Part shown: positions 6,081 through 13,327 of the stretch, piece by piece | How positions within the stretch are numbered: position 1 is the stretch's first letter | Layout: every line of letters starts with the position of its first letter | Assembly: GCA_045577595.1 (NCBI GenBank) | Contig: JAZNIR010000065.1 | Span: 1 to 16,655, forward strand | Direction of reading: 5' to 3' | Length of the DNA stretch: 16,655 bases | Origin: Scatosoma sp045577595 | Lineage (GTDB): Bacteria; Bacillota; Clostridia; Christensenellales; Borkfalkiaceae | Notes under the pieces: model-generated | Told to the model about the DNA's origin: nothing | The model's database searches: none | What the model saw: only the letters and a program-made list of their open reading frames with translations | Translations under genes and position numbers: made by a program

Positions 6081-6680
6081 ATGAATAAAGTAAAAAATTT
6101 ATGGCTGTTATTTATATCTATGCTAAAAATCGGATTGTTTACGTTCGGTGGCGGATATGCCATGATAAGCCTTTTGGAAAACGAATTTGTAAGTAATAAA
6201 AAATGGCTCGACCACGAAGAATTTTTGGATTTAGTGGCAATTGCCGAATCTACGCCAGGACCGATTGCGATTAATTGCGCGACGTATATCGGCTTTAAAA
6301 AAAGCGGTGTTTTGGGCGCGGTATTCGCAACGCTGGGTATGGTAATTCCGTCGTTTACGATTATTTATTTAATTTCCTTGTTTTTTAATCGCTTTTTAGA
6401 AATTACTTGGGTGGCGTCTGCGTTTAAAGGTATTCAAATTTGTATCGTGTTTTTGATTTTGTCCGCCGGATTAAAAATGCTTAAAAAGATAAAGAAAAAC
6501 CCCTTTACCGTCAGCGTAACGTTGATAACGTTTGTTTGTATGGTAATTTTTGACCTTTTTGCCGTCAATTTTTCGTCTGTTTTTTATATCTTGATAAGCG
6601 GAAGTTTCGGTTTGTTGATTTATGCGATAGGGTATATAAAAGGCAAGAAAAATGCGCCTGAAGACGGGGTGGAAAAATGA
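6081..6680 (+). CDS. Chromate transporter family protein, CHR half 1
   Basis: This is a CHR-domain inner-membrane protein. The family includes ChrA, which exports chromate, but many members have no proven substrate. FGGGYAM (residues 22-28) and ESTPGPIAINCATYIG (56-71) are the two hallmark motifs. Several hydrophobic segments follow, for example 77-103 and 113-131. At about 199 residues it is a half-size (single CHR domain) protein and is immediately followed by a second half. The ATG at 6081 is chosen because AAGAG ends 9 bases before it; the ATG at 6075, only 3 bases from that site, would add two residues. The two-gene layout suggests a heterodimer. Transport of chromate itself is only a family-based guess. 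Confidence 0.87.
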   Translation: MNKVKNLWLLFISMLKIGLFTFGGGYAMISLLENEFVSNKKWLDHEEFLDLVAIAESTPGPIAINCATYIGFKKSGVLGAVFATLGMVIPSFTIIYLISLFFNRFLEITWVASAFKGIQICIVFLILSAGLKMLKKIKKNPFTVSVTLITFVCMVIFDLFAVNFSSVFYILISGSFGLLIYAIGYIKGKKNAPEDGVEK

Positions 6681-7249
6681 TTTATTGGAAATTGTTTTTA
6701 ACCTTTTTAAAAATCGGCGCGGTGTCGTTTGGCGGTGGATACGGTATGATATCTTTAATCAGGGAAGATTGCCTTGCCAACGCGTGGTTGACGGAAGAAG
6801 AACTTCTTAATTTTATTGCCGTGTCGGAATCTACGCCTGGCCCGATTGCTGTTAATATGGCAACGTTTGTCGGCTCGTCGCAAGGTGGTTTTTTCGGCGC
6901 GTTGTTGGCTACGCTCGGCGTGGTGTTGCCTTCTTTTATTGTAATTCTTTTGATTGCGGCTATATTTACCAAACTTTTAAAATATGCGGGTGTAAAAGCG
7001 ACGCTTGGCGGTATTCGTCCCGCCATAATAGGTATGATTTTGGCAACCGCTTTCACGATGTTTTTAAACGTGGCGTTTCAAGTGAAAAAATTTGGCGACG
7101 CGTTTTCGTGGGATTGGAAATCCGTATGTATTTTCGTTTTGATTTTCGCGTTGGCGTTTGGCTACGGCAAATGGAAAAAGAAAGGAATTTCTCCGATTTT
7201 GCTGATTATTTTATCAGGCGTATTGGGAATTGTGGCGTTTGGAATATAA
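6677..7249 (+). CDS. Chromate transporter family protein, CHR half 2
   Basis: This is the second single-CHR-domain membrane protein, 190 residues. It repeats the key motifs of its neighbour: FGGGYGM (18-24) and ESTPGPIAVNMATFVG (51-66). Hydrophobic segments follow at roughly 73-101, 108-127 and 143-161, and again at the C-terminus. Its ATG overlaps the stop of the first half by four bases (ATGA), so equal, coupled production is likely. In bacteria, paired short CHR proteins of this kind are thought to assemble with opposite membrane orientation to make one transporter. A bidirectional terminator follows. The substrate cannot be told from sequence. Confidence 0.87.
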   Translation: MIYWKLFLTFLKIGAVSFGGGYGMISLIREDCLANAWLTEEELLNFIAVSESTPGPIAVNMATFVGSSQGGFFGALLATLGVVLPSFIVILLIAAIFTKLLKYAGVKATLGGIRPAIIGMILATAFTMFLNVAFQVKKFGDAFSWDWKSVCIFVLIFALAFGYGKWKKKGISPILLIILSGVLGIVAFGI

Positions 7250-7264
7250 ACATTTTGCGCGCGT

Positions 7265-7297
7265 AAAAAGAGAGCCTACGGAATAGGCTCTCTTTTT
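7265..7297. terminator. Bidirectional intrinsic terminator
   Basis: AAAAAGAGAGCCTA (7265-7278) and TAGGCTCTCTTTTT (7284-7297) are perfectly complementary around a CGGAA loop. The T-runs on both strands suit the convergent CHR pair and branching-enzyme gene. Confidence 0.9.
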
Positions 7298-7312
7298 ATA
7301 AAATTTTGTTTT

Positions 7313-9310
7313 TTATTTCGTCGTTTTCGTAAAGCAAACGGCGGTGCGGGCAGGGAGATATACCGAAAATCCGATTGCGCCGTTTTCCGCTTTCGTCGAT
7401 GGATAAACTTGCGTTTTGGAAATGCGGTTAAACCCACCGAACGCTCCATCGTCCGTCGATAAGCTTGCGATATACTTCCCTTTCTTTCCAATCGGCAAGA
7501 AATAACTCTCTTGCGACCAAGTGGGGTGGAAATTAAACGCAAAAATGACGCCTTTCCGCTCGTAGACTAAAATTTTCTTCTCGTTGTCGATAAACAAACA
7601 TTTCGGCGGACTGTCAAACAGCTTTTTTTGCCCCGCAAACGCTACCATGTCTTTGTCGAAACGGAGCAAATCGCCGTATCTTAAAAAGGGGTTATCCGCA
7701 AGCGACCACTGCCGACGGCAGTAAAAATGGCTCCAACCGTTTCCTTCGCGGGGGAAATCTATCCATTCGGGGTGTCCGAATTCGTTGCCCATAAAGTTTA
7801 AATAACCTTCTCCGCCGAGCGAAAGGGTGATAAGACGAATCAGCTTATGGAGCGCAATTCCCCGTTCAATCACCACGCTTTGGCTGTCCTTGTTCATATC
7901 GCTGTACATAGCGCTGTCGCAAAGTCGGAAAATAATCGTTTTATCCCCGACGAGCGCTTGGTCGTGCGATTCGGCGTAAGCGATATATTTTTCGGCGGGA
8001 CGGCGGGAAGTGAGCTCGTGCCAAATATGCCACAAATTCCAATCTTCGTCCTTGACGTCTTTAATGAGTTTTATCCAAAGGTCGGGTATGCCCATAGCAA
8101 GGCGGTAATCAAAGCCGACGCCCCCGTCTTGAATAGGCAAGCACATTCCGGGCATAGCGGACATATCTTCCGCAATCGTAACGGCGTTTGGATTGATTTC
8201 TTTAATCAGTTCGTTGGCAAGTTGTAAATAGGTAATCGCTTCGGTGTCGGTGTTTAGCGAGAAATATTTGGAATAATCGGTGAAAGCTTCGCCCAGCCCG
8301 TGATTATGATAAATCATAGACGTTACGCCGTCGAAACGGAACCCGTCGAAACGGAATTCGTCCAGCCAATATTTCACGTTGGAAAGCAAGAAATGCAAAA
8401 CGTCGTTTTTATCGTAGTTGAACAGTTTCGTGCCCCAAGCGGGGTGGTTGCCCCGTTCGCCGTCGTGGAAAAATTGATACGTCGTGCCGTCGAATTCGTT
8501 GATGCCTTCTTCGGTGTTTTTAACGGCGTGGGAATGTACCACGTCCAAAAGGACGGCGATTCCCAATCCGTGCGCTTCGTCGATAAGCCGTTTTAAGCCG
8601 CCTATCGTGCCGTATTTGGACGACGACGCGAAAAAAGACGACACTTGATAACCGAACGAGCCGTAGTACGGGTGTTCCATAATCGCCATAATTTGTATAA
8701 CGTTATATCCCGCTCGTTTTACGCGGGGTAATATTTTTTCGCGGAATTCGTCGTACGAGCCAATCGTTTCCGTTTCTTGCGCCATACCGATATGGCATTC
8801 GTAAATAAACAAGTTTTTATTCGGCGTAAAACGGTTGTTTTTCCAAATATATTGCGGTTCGTCCGTAATGACGGCGCACCAACTTGCGTTTTGCTTGTCT
8901 TGCTCCACCCGACGGGCGTAAAGGGGGATACGCAAAAGCAACCGTTCGCCTTTTTTTATCACCGCTTTTACGTGGCAACCGTTATACAGCGTATTTTTGC
9001 CGTCTAAAAACAGTTCCCAAGCGCCGTTTTCCAAACGCCGTAAGGGGTGGGAAGTAAAATTCCAGCCGTTGAAATCGCCCGTTAAATACACCGCGTCGGC
9101 GGACGGAGCGGTTTCACGGTAATACCAGCCGTTTTCCGTTTTATGAAAACCGAAATATTCGTGTCCGTTGGCAAAATCGGTGAGCGAGCCGTCGTCGCCT
9201 ACGAGTTCCCGTTTTTTACGCGCGTAATTATTCATTCGCAGTTGAATATCGTCTGCAAACGGGATTAACAGTGGGTCGTATTCGAAAATTTTATAAGGTT
9301 TATAAGGCAT
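7313..9310 (-). CDS. glgB: 1,4-alpha-glucan branching enzyme, eukaryote-like GH13_8 type
   Basis: The enzyme cuts alpha-1,4 glucan chains and re-attaches them through alpha-1,6 bonds to branch glycogen in the cytoplasm. The 665-residue protein has an N-terminal CBM48 (VYLTGDFNGWN), a GH13 barrel and a C-terminal beta domain. Using this start, the catalytic residues are Asp327 (FRFDGVTSM), Glu381 (TIAEDMSAMP) and Asp450 (YAESHDQALVGDK). Long blocks such as YGSFGYQVSSFFA, GGEGYLNFMGNEFGHPEW and FDYRLAMGIPDLW match the animal/fungal/plant branching enzymes that I recall better than the GlgB of enterobacteria or bacilli (GH13_9). The ATG at 9310 is preferred over an upstream TTG at 9325 because GAGGTG sits about 5 bases before it. 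No other glycogen gene is in the window. It has its own strong divergent promoter. Confidence 0.93.
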   Translation of the reverse strand: MPYKPYKIFEYDPLLIPFADDIQLRMNNYARKKRELVGDDGSLTDFANGHEYFGFHKTENGWYYRETAPSADAVYLTGDFNGWNFTSHPLRRLENGAWELFLDGKNTLYNGCHVKAVIKKGERLLLRIPLYARRVEQDKQNASWCAVITDEPQYIWKNNRFTPNKNLFIYECHIGMAQETETIGSYDEFREKILPRVKRAGYNVIQIMAIMEHPYYGSFGYQVSSFFASSSKYGTIGGLKRLIDEAHGLGIAVLLDVVHSHAVKNTEEGINEFDGTTYQFFHDGERGNHPAWGTKLFNYDKNDVLHFLLSNVKYWLDEFRFDGFRFDGVTSMIYHNHGLGEAFTDYSKYFSLNTDTEAITYLQLANELIKEINPNAVTIAEDMSAMPGMCLPIQDGGVGFDYRLAMGIPDLWIKLIKDVKDEDWNLWHIWHELTSRRPAEKYIAYAESHDQALVGDKTIIFRLCDSAMYSDMNKDSQSVVIERGIALHKLIRLITLSLGGEGYLNFMGNEFGHPEWIDFPREGNGWSHFYCRRQWSLADNPFLRYGDLLRFDKDMVAFAGQKKLFDSPPKCLFIDNEKKILVYERKGVIFAFNFHPTWSQESYFLPIGKKGKYIASLSTDDGAFGGFNRISKTQVYPSTKAENGAIGFSVYLPARTAVCFTKTTK

Positions 9311-9340
9311 AGCGCACCTCGCCAAAGGTATTCTGTATTT

Positions 9341-9369
9341 ATTATACCCTTTTTTTGCGTTTTTGTCAA
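9341..9369 (-). promoter_or_regulatory. Consensus promoter of the branching-enzyme gene
   Basis: On the minus strand TTGACA (complement of 9364-9369) and TATAAT (complement of 9341-9346) are 17 bases apart, a full match to the sigma-A consensus. Confidence 0.88.
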
Positions 9370-9471
9370 GGGAGCGTAGGAATTTCTTTGGGCGCGGGTT
9401 GCGTAAAAAGGCGAAAAATCGGGAAAACGACGGGCGGGAAAGGGGAATTTTTATAAACGACGGAAAAAGCG

Positions 9472-9500
9472 TTTACAAAACGGCAAGAAAATGTTATAAT
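9472..9500 (+). promoter_or_regulatory. Promoter of the DUF975-aminotransferase operon
   Basis: TTTACA (9472-9477) and TATAAT (9495-9500) are 17 bases apart. Transcription would start near 9507. This argues that the gene begins at the ATG at 9540 rather than further upstream. Confidence 0.82.
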
Positions 9501-9539
9501 GAAAAAAGAAATCATAAAAGCTACGAAAGGAAAATCTCG

Positions 9540-10205
9540 ATGGTAAGCAACAGCCTTTTACGAAAAAACGCACGCGAGCAACTCGGCGGAAGCGTGTTTA
9601 AAAATAAATGGATGACGATGTTAGTCGTTTGTGCTATTTTTCCGTTGTTAGACGTTTTTTTGTCGATTGCGCTCGTCGGGTTCGGGACGATGATAGCGTT
9701 CGTTTTAACGGGTACTTTTTCGTACGGTATGGCGCGGACGACTTTATCTTGCGCGACGGGGAAAAAGTGGGATATTTTCCACGTATTTCACGGTTTTAAA
9801 GAATGTTTTGGGAAGTCGGCTTTGCTCGGATTTATCGTCAACGCGTTTACGGCGCTTTGGGGATTATTGCTTATCGTACCTGGCGTCGTTAAATCGTACG
9901 CGTATTCTATGAGCTTTTTTATCGCGCAAGAACACGGCGGGGAAGGGCATAGCGCGATTGAGTGTATGCGCCAAAGTCGCGAGATGATGAACGGATATAA
10001 AAAACAACTGTTTTTATTAGATTTGAGCTTTATCGGGTGGTATATCGTAGGAATTTTATGTTTTGGAATCGGCACGTTTTTCGTCGTGCCCTATCACCAA
10101 ACGGCGCGCGCGAATTTTTATTTGGCGTTAAAAGCGGAAAAAGATAAAATCGTCTATCAAGACGAATGTAAAAAATGCAAGGACGAGAGAGTGAATTATG
10201 ATTAA
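9540..10205 (+). CDS. DUF975 family integral membrane protein
   Basis: This 221-residue membrane protein matches the DUF975 family of Firmicutes, whose function is not known. The family pattern is clear: an N-terminal soluble NSLLRKNAREQLGGSVFKNKW, a TGTFSYGMART segment, WDIFHVFHGFKECFGK, the central LLIVPGVVKSYAYSMSFFIA, then ECMRQSREMMNGYKKQLFLLDLSFIGWYI and the closing VVPYHQTARANFY. Hydrophobic segments lie near 24-48, 50-66, 92-117 and 157-182. The ATG at 9540 has AAAGGA 8 bases before it and lies downstream of the promoter. A longer open frame back to 9363 is not used because it spans the promoter and has no family-like sequence. The C-terminal tail has a CKKC pair. It overlaps the aminotransferase start by 8 bases. 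Confidence 0.9.
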   Translation: MVSNSLLRKNAREQLGGSVFKNKWMTMLVVCAIFPLLDVFLSIALVGFGTMIAFVLTGTFSYGMARTTLSCATGKKWDIFHVFHGFKECFGKSALLGFIVNAFTALWGLLLIVPGVVKSYAYSMSFFIAQEHGGEGHSAIECMRQSREMMNGYKKQLFLLDLSFIGWYIVGILCFGIGTFFVVPYHQTARANFYLALKAEKDKIVYQDECKKCKDERVNYD

Positions 10206-11391
10206 CGAAAAAATGTACGCGCTTGGCAGTAAGCGCTCCACCATACGGGAAATTTTCGAATACGCAAAAAAACGCGCGGGGGAAATCGGCGCGGAAAACG
10301 TGTTTGATTTTTCTATCGGGAACCCGTCCGTACCCGCGCCCGCAAAGGTAAACGAAGAAATTCGCCGTTTAACGAACGAGATGGATTCGGTGCAGTTGCA
10401 CGGTTATACGTCCGCGCAAGGGGATAAAGCGGTGCGGGACGCGATTGCGGAAAATTACGTCCGCCGTTTCGGCGTGGCGCTTTGCGGGGACGATTTGTAT
10501 ATGACGTGCGGTGCGGCGGCGTCGCTTACGATTACCTTTAAAGCGATTTGCAACGAAGGGGACGAAATTATTACGTTTGCGCCCTTCTTCCCCGAATACC
10601 GCGTGTTCGTGGAAAACGTGGGGGCGAAACTCGTCGTGTTGCCGTCGGACGAAAAGACGATGTTACCCGATTTTAACGCTTTGAAAAAGGCGCTTTCGCC
10701 GAAAGTGAAAGGGGTGCTTATCAATTCGCCTAACAATCCGTCGGGGGTTGTGTACGGGGAAGATACGATAAAGGCGCTTTCTTCGGTTTTAAAGGAAAAA
10801 TCGACGGAATTCGGCGCGCCGATTTATTTGATTTCCGACGAGCCGTATCGCGAACTCGTGTACGATAAAAAAACCGTCGTGCCTTGCCCTATGCAATATT
10901 ACGACGATACGTTCGTTTGCTATTCCTATTCCAAATCGTTGTCTCTTCCGGGCGAACGGGTGGGTTATATCGCGGTAAGCCCCAAAGCGCAAGAAAGCCG
11001 TAAATTGTATTTTGCCGTTTGCGGAGCGGGACGGGCGCTCGGGTTTGTGTGCGCGCCTGCGCTTTTTCAACGAGTGGCGGCGGCTTGCGACGGCTTGACG
11101 GGGGATTTGGCGGTGTATAAACGCAACCGCGATTTGTTGTACGAAGGCTTGACGAAATGCGGATTTACTTGCGTATATCCCGACGGCGCGTTTTATTTGT
11201 TCGTCAAAGCGCCGGAAACGGACGCGAAGGCGTTTTGCGAAAGGGCGAAAGGATACGAACTGTTGCTTGTCAACGGCGCGGATTTCGGCTACGACGGGTG
11301 GGTGCGCGTGGCGTACTGCGTGAAAACGGAAACCATTCAGCGCGCGTTGCCACTGTTTGAGAAATTGGCGAAAGATTATCGTTTGATTTAA
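10198..11391 (+). CDS. PLP-dependent aminotransferase, class I/II
   Basis: This fold-type I pyridoxal-phosphate enzyme of 397 residues belongs to the aspartate-aminotransferase superfamily, likely moving an amino group between an amino acid and a 2-oxo acid in the cytoplasm. Visible landmarks are FSIGNPSVP near 38-46, the cofactor-phosphate region TCGAAASL (103-110), SPNNPSG with Asn180, SDEPY with Asp214 and Tyr217, YSYSKSLSLPGERVGY with the Schiff-base lysine Lys246, and a late WVRVAY providing the substrate-carboxylate Arg. All catalytic residues are present. The substrate cannot be fixed; aspartate, alanine or aromatic amino acids are all possible. The ATG lies inside the end of the DUF975 gene, with GAGAG upstream, so the two are coupled. 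Confidence 0.9.
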   Translation: MINEKMYALGSKRSTIREIFEYAKKRAGEIGAENVFDFSIGNPSVPAPAKVNEEIRRLTNEMDSVQLHGYTSAQGDKAVRDAIAENYVRRFGVALCGDDLYMTCGAAASLTITFKAICNEGDEIITFAPFFPEYRVFVENVGAKLVVLPSDEKTMLPDFNALKKALSPKVKGVLINSPNNPSGVVYGEDTIKALSSVLKEKSTEFGAPIYLISDEPYRELVYDKKTVVPCPMQYYDDTFVCYSYSKSLSLPGERVGYIAVSPKAQESRKLYFAVCGAGRALGFVCAPALFQRVAAACDGLTGDLAVYKRNRDLLYEGLTKCGFTCVYPDGAFYLFVKAPETDAKAFCERAKGYELLLVNGADFGYDGWVRVAYCVKTETIQRALPLFEKLAKDYRLI

Positions 11392-11450
11392 AAACCGCCG
11401 TATTTACAAGGCGAAATAATATATCAATATATTATATATAATGAAAAATA

Positions 11451-11482
11451 GGCGTTTCTTCAGCAGAAGAGACGCCGTTTTT
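11451..11482. terminator. Terminator between the aminotransferase and XRE genes
   Basis: GGCGTTTCTTC (11451-11461) pairs with GAAGAGACGCC (11466-11476) around AGCA, with one wobble. GTTTTT follows on the plus strand and TATTTTT on the minus strand, so it can serve both convergent genes. Confidence 0.82.
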
Positions 11483-11493
11483 GCGTAGAAGAG

Positions 11494-11811
11494 TTAAGAT
11501 TTTTTGGAATTAATTAAAGATAATAGGTCTATGATTTGTTTTAATTCCAAACTATCAAGTTTATTCAGCTCTTTAATAAGCGTTTTATATTCTATAGGAT
11601 AAGTAAATTCTTCTTCGAAAAATTCGCCTAAACTAATTTGAAAATAGTCGCAAAAGTTAAAGAGCCCTTCCAAAGAAGGGAGATTTTTTCCGCTTTCGAT
11701 TTGGTTAATGTATTCGGTGCTTTGTCCAAGTTCTAAACTTAATTTTCGTGCGGAAAGGTTATGTGCCAAACGAATAGAAGCATATCTTTGCTGTACAAAT
11801 TTTTTATCCAT
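11494..11811 (-). CDS. XRE-family (Cro/CI-type HTH) transcriptional regulator
   Basis: This 105-residue DNA-binding protein has an HTH_3 domain at about residues 9-64: IRLAHNLSARKLSLELGQSTEYINQIESGKNLPSLEGLFNFCDYFQISLGEFF, shown here in shortened form as RKLSLELGQSTEYINQIESG (22-41). The C-terminal 40 residues are short and helical (LIKELNKLDSLELKQIIDLL). There is no peptidase or metal domain, so control is probably simple repression. It is divergent from the unknown-patatin-DUF4234 operon, with operator-like inverted repeats between them, so it likely represses that operon and itself. No Shine-Dalgarno sequence precedes the start. A TAAAAT box 6 bases upstream suggests a leaderless mRNA, as in phage CI genes. 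Composition is clearly more AT-rich than the flanking aminotransferase. Confidence 0.88.
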   Translation of the reverse strand: MDKKFVQQRYASIRLAHNLSARKLSLELGQSTEYINQIESGKNLPSLEGLFNFCDYFQISLGEFFEEEFTYPIEYKTLIKELNKLDSLELKQIIDLLSLINSKKS

Positions 11812-11817
11812 AATAAT

Positions 11818-11823
11818 ATTTTA
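11818..11823 (-). promoter_or_regulatory. Possible -10 box giving a leaderless XRE mRNA
   Basis: On the minus strand TAAAAT ends 6 bases before the XRE ATG, so transcription would start at or next to the A of the ATG. No good -35 hexamer is seen at 17 bases (GCATAT), so activation or autoregulation may be needed. Confidence 0.35.
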
Positions 11824-11892
11824 CAATATGTAAGAAAAAAATATGCATATTTTTAGTATTAAATACTTGACATGCATACTGAAAATATGTAT
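11821..11892. promoter_or_regulatory. Operator-like inverted repeats between divergent genes
   Basis: Three dyads share a TATG(C/T)A-type core: TTACA-ATA-TGTAA at 11821-11833, the perfect ATATGCATAT at 11841-11850, and ATGCATA (11872-11878) with TATGTAT (11886-11892) separated by 7 bases. The first overlaps the presumed XRE -10 box. The third lies across the spacer and into the -10 of the operon promoter, where a bound repressor would block polymerase. Their link to the XRE protein is inferred from position. Confidence 0.5.
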
Positions 11893-11895
11893 AAT
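11867..11895 (+). promoter_or_regulatory. Consensus promoter of the unknown-patatin-DUF4234 operon
   Basis: TTGACA (11867-11872) and TATAAT (11890-11895) are 17 bases apart. Such a perfect promoter for an accessory operon implies that it is held off by a repressor. Confidence 0.85.
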
Positions 11896-11924
11896 ATAAA
11901 ATATCAATATTACAAAGGAGAAAA

Positions 11925-12416
11925 ATGATGAAAAGCATAGAAGAAAAATCGGGCATTGACGTTACGTTCAAAATAAAGTTGGAAAATTTAGAAAAATTAC
12001 ATCAAATTAGCTTATTAGTACAATTGTATACCGATAACAAAAAAATATTGCAGTATTTAAAGAAAATTGCGGTATGTCAAGAAAAACGCTTAAAATCATC
12101 TAGATTATTTGTTACGGAAAAAGAATTTGCAAAAATTGTAGTGTTGGCGAGTGATACGATAAAAGTTATTAAAAAATTGCTTGCTTCAAAAACGGTTGAG
12201 GATTTTGTAAAAGCAAGAGAGAATTTAGAAGAGCATTTACAACAATTGGACAATTTTCTAATTCCTTCTTTTGCGGCAACGACGCATACTTTGAAAAGTG
12301 TATTTGAAAAAGCAAAAAGTAAAGTAAAATCTATAAAAGATATGGCGTTAGACGGGCTGGGTTATTTAAAAAAGAATATGCAAGAGGATGTAGACGAGGA
12401 ATGCGAATCGGTATAG
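11925..12416 (+). CDS. Uncharacterised helical protein
   Basis: I do not recognise this 163-residue protein. It is Lys/Glu/Leu-rich and looks almost wholly alpha-helical, with heptad-like stretches at about 16-60 and 78-112. It has no clear membrane segment or signal peptide. A short more variable part (LDNFLIPSFAATTHTLKS) precedes an amphipathic Lys-rich helix, and the end is acidic (QEDVDEECESV). AAAGGAG lies 4 bases before this ATG and 7 before the next ATG at 11928, so either may be used. It is first in the operon, and its 3' end overlaps the patatin gene by 16 bases, which suggests coupled production and perhaps a physical partner or inhibitor of that enzyme. Its AT-rich composition matches the island, not the chromosome around it. 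Confidence 0.75.
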   Translation: MMKSIEEKSGIDVTFKIKLENLEKLHQISLLVQLYTDNKKILQYLKKIAVCQEKRLKSSRLFVTEKEFAKIVVLASDTIKVIKKLLASKTVEDFVKARENLEEHLQQLDNFLIPSFAATTHTLKSVFEKAKSKVKSIKDMALDGLGYLKKNMQEDVDEECESV

Positions 12417-13306
12417 CATTTTCGGGGGGATTAAGTAAATGTGCATATCAAGTCGGTTTTGCAAAAGCCTTGTTGCGACACGTTCAACGTGAAGATATCG
12501 TAGCTGTTAGTGGGGCAAGTATGGGTATATTTTCTGCTTATGCATTATCGGCAGATAAAGTTGACGTTTTGGAATGGATATATAAACGAATTGATATAAA
12601 AAGCCCTTTGCAATTGTTTGGTGAGGTAGCTTGTAAAGATTTGGTTGGTAGGGCTATGGGGGATTTTATATCTTCAAAAGATATTTTGCAAGTACCTATG
12701 TGCTTTCCTATTTGCTATTTGCCTATTTTTTCTACGCGTTATTACTGGTTGTATAAAGAATATAATCCAATATGGAAAAAATACATGAAAGCGGCGCTTT
12801 ACTTTCCTGGTTTGCATTTTATGCCTATGTTTCAAAAAGGACGAATGGTGTTAGACGGTGGTGCTGTTGATAATATTCCAATTTATCCGCTTTTAAATCT
12901 ATCTCGTACATTTACAGGTGAATCTGCGTTGGACTTAATTATTGCCTTACATTTTGATTCGCGTTATGATAATAGGAGGTGTTTTGTTTCGGAAACGCCT
13001 ATCCTTGACATCGACGTGTCCATTTCAAACGATTTTAAAAAAAATCATTTGGATTTTTCTAAAGATTATATTTCAGAAATGTTAGATTGTGCGGAAATAT
13101 ATGGGGATAAGATTTGTGGATTTCTTTTTTCGGGGGATTGTTCAAAAGAGGCTTTAAAAAAGAAAATAAACGATATTTTTTTAAACGAACACGAACAACG
13201 TGCCCGTAATTCGTCAGCGGATAGTTTCGATAGTTTAATTAGTGTTTTAAATGTTGTGGGTAGAACATTTCGACGCAATTCGAATTGTGGTACAAAATTA
13301 TTTTAA
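12401..13306 (+). CDS. Patatin-like phospholipase
   Basis: This is a predicted Ser-Asp dyad lipid acyl hydrolase of 301 residues. The nucleophile elbow GASMG places Ser40 as catalytic (VSGASMGIFSAY), and DGGAVDNIP places Asp152. The N-terminal oxyanion region reads FSGGLSKCAYQVG, with two instead of the usual three glycines and Lys-Cys in place of the typical Arg/Lys-Gly. A hydrophobic stretch around 97-118 (VPMCFPICYLPIFSTRYYW) may contact membrane. The C-terminal 80 residues are helical and not recognised. No signal peptide is seen, so it would act from the cytoplasm on inner-leaflet lipids. Patatin-like enzymes are effectors in anti-phage systems such as CBASS (CapV), but no nucleotide cyclase is present here. 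The start is coupled to the upstream gene, with GAGGA immediately before the ATG. Confidence 0.85.
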   Translation: MRIGIAFSGGLSKCAYQVGFAKALLRHVQREDIVAVSGASMGIFSAYALSADKVDVLEWIYKRIDIKSPLQLFGEVACKDLVGRAMGDFISSKDILQVPMCFPICYLPIFSTRYYWLYKEYNPIWKKYMKAALYFPGLHFMPMFQKGRMVLDGGAVDNIPIYPLLNLSRTFTGESALDLIIALHFDSRYDNRRCFVSETPILDIDVSISNDFKKNHLDFSKDYISEMLDCAEIYGDKICGFLFSGDCSKEALKKKINDIFLNEHEQRARNSSADSFDSLISVLNVVGRTFRRNSNCGTKLF

Positions 13307-13313
13307 TTAAATT

Positions 13314-13324
13314 AAGGAGGTGAT
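13314..13324 (+). promoter_or_regulatory. Full-length Shine-Dalgarno AAGGAGGTGAT
   Basis: The 11 bases are a complete complement of the usual 16S rRNA 3' end, 3 bases before the DUF4234-type start. This is much stronger than the sites of the other genes in this operon and implies high translation of the small membrane protein. Confidence 0.8.
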
Positions 13325-13327
13325 AAT

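Noticed and set aside
9311..9325. TTG start for the branching enzyme at 9325
   Set aside because: The ATG at 9310 has GAGGTG about 5 bases upstream, and the extra five residues are not conserved.
9363..9539. N-terminal extension of the DUF975 protein
   Set aside because: It spans the promoter at 9472-9500 and is Arg/Lys-rich with no family match; the ATG at 9540 has a good ribosome binding site.
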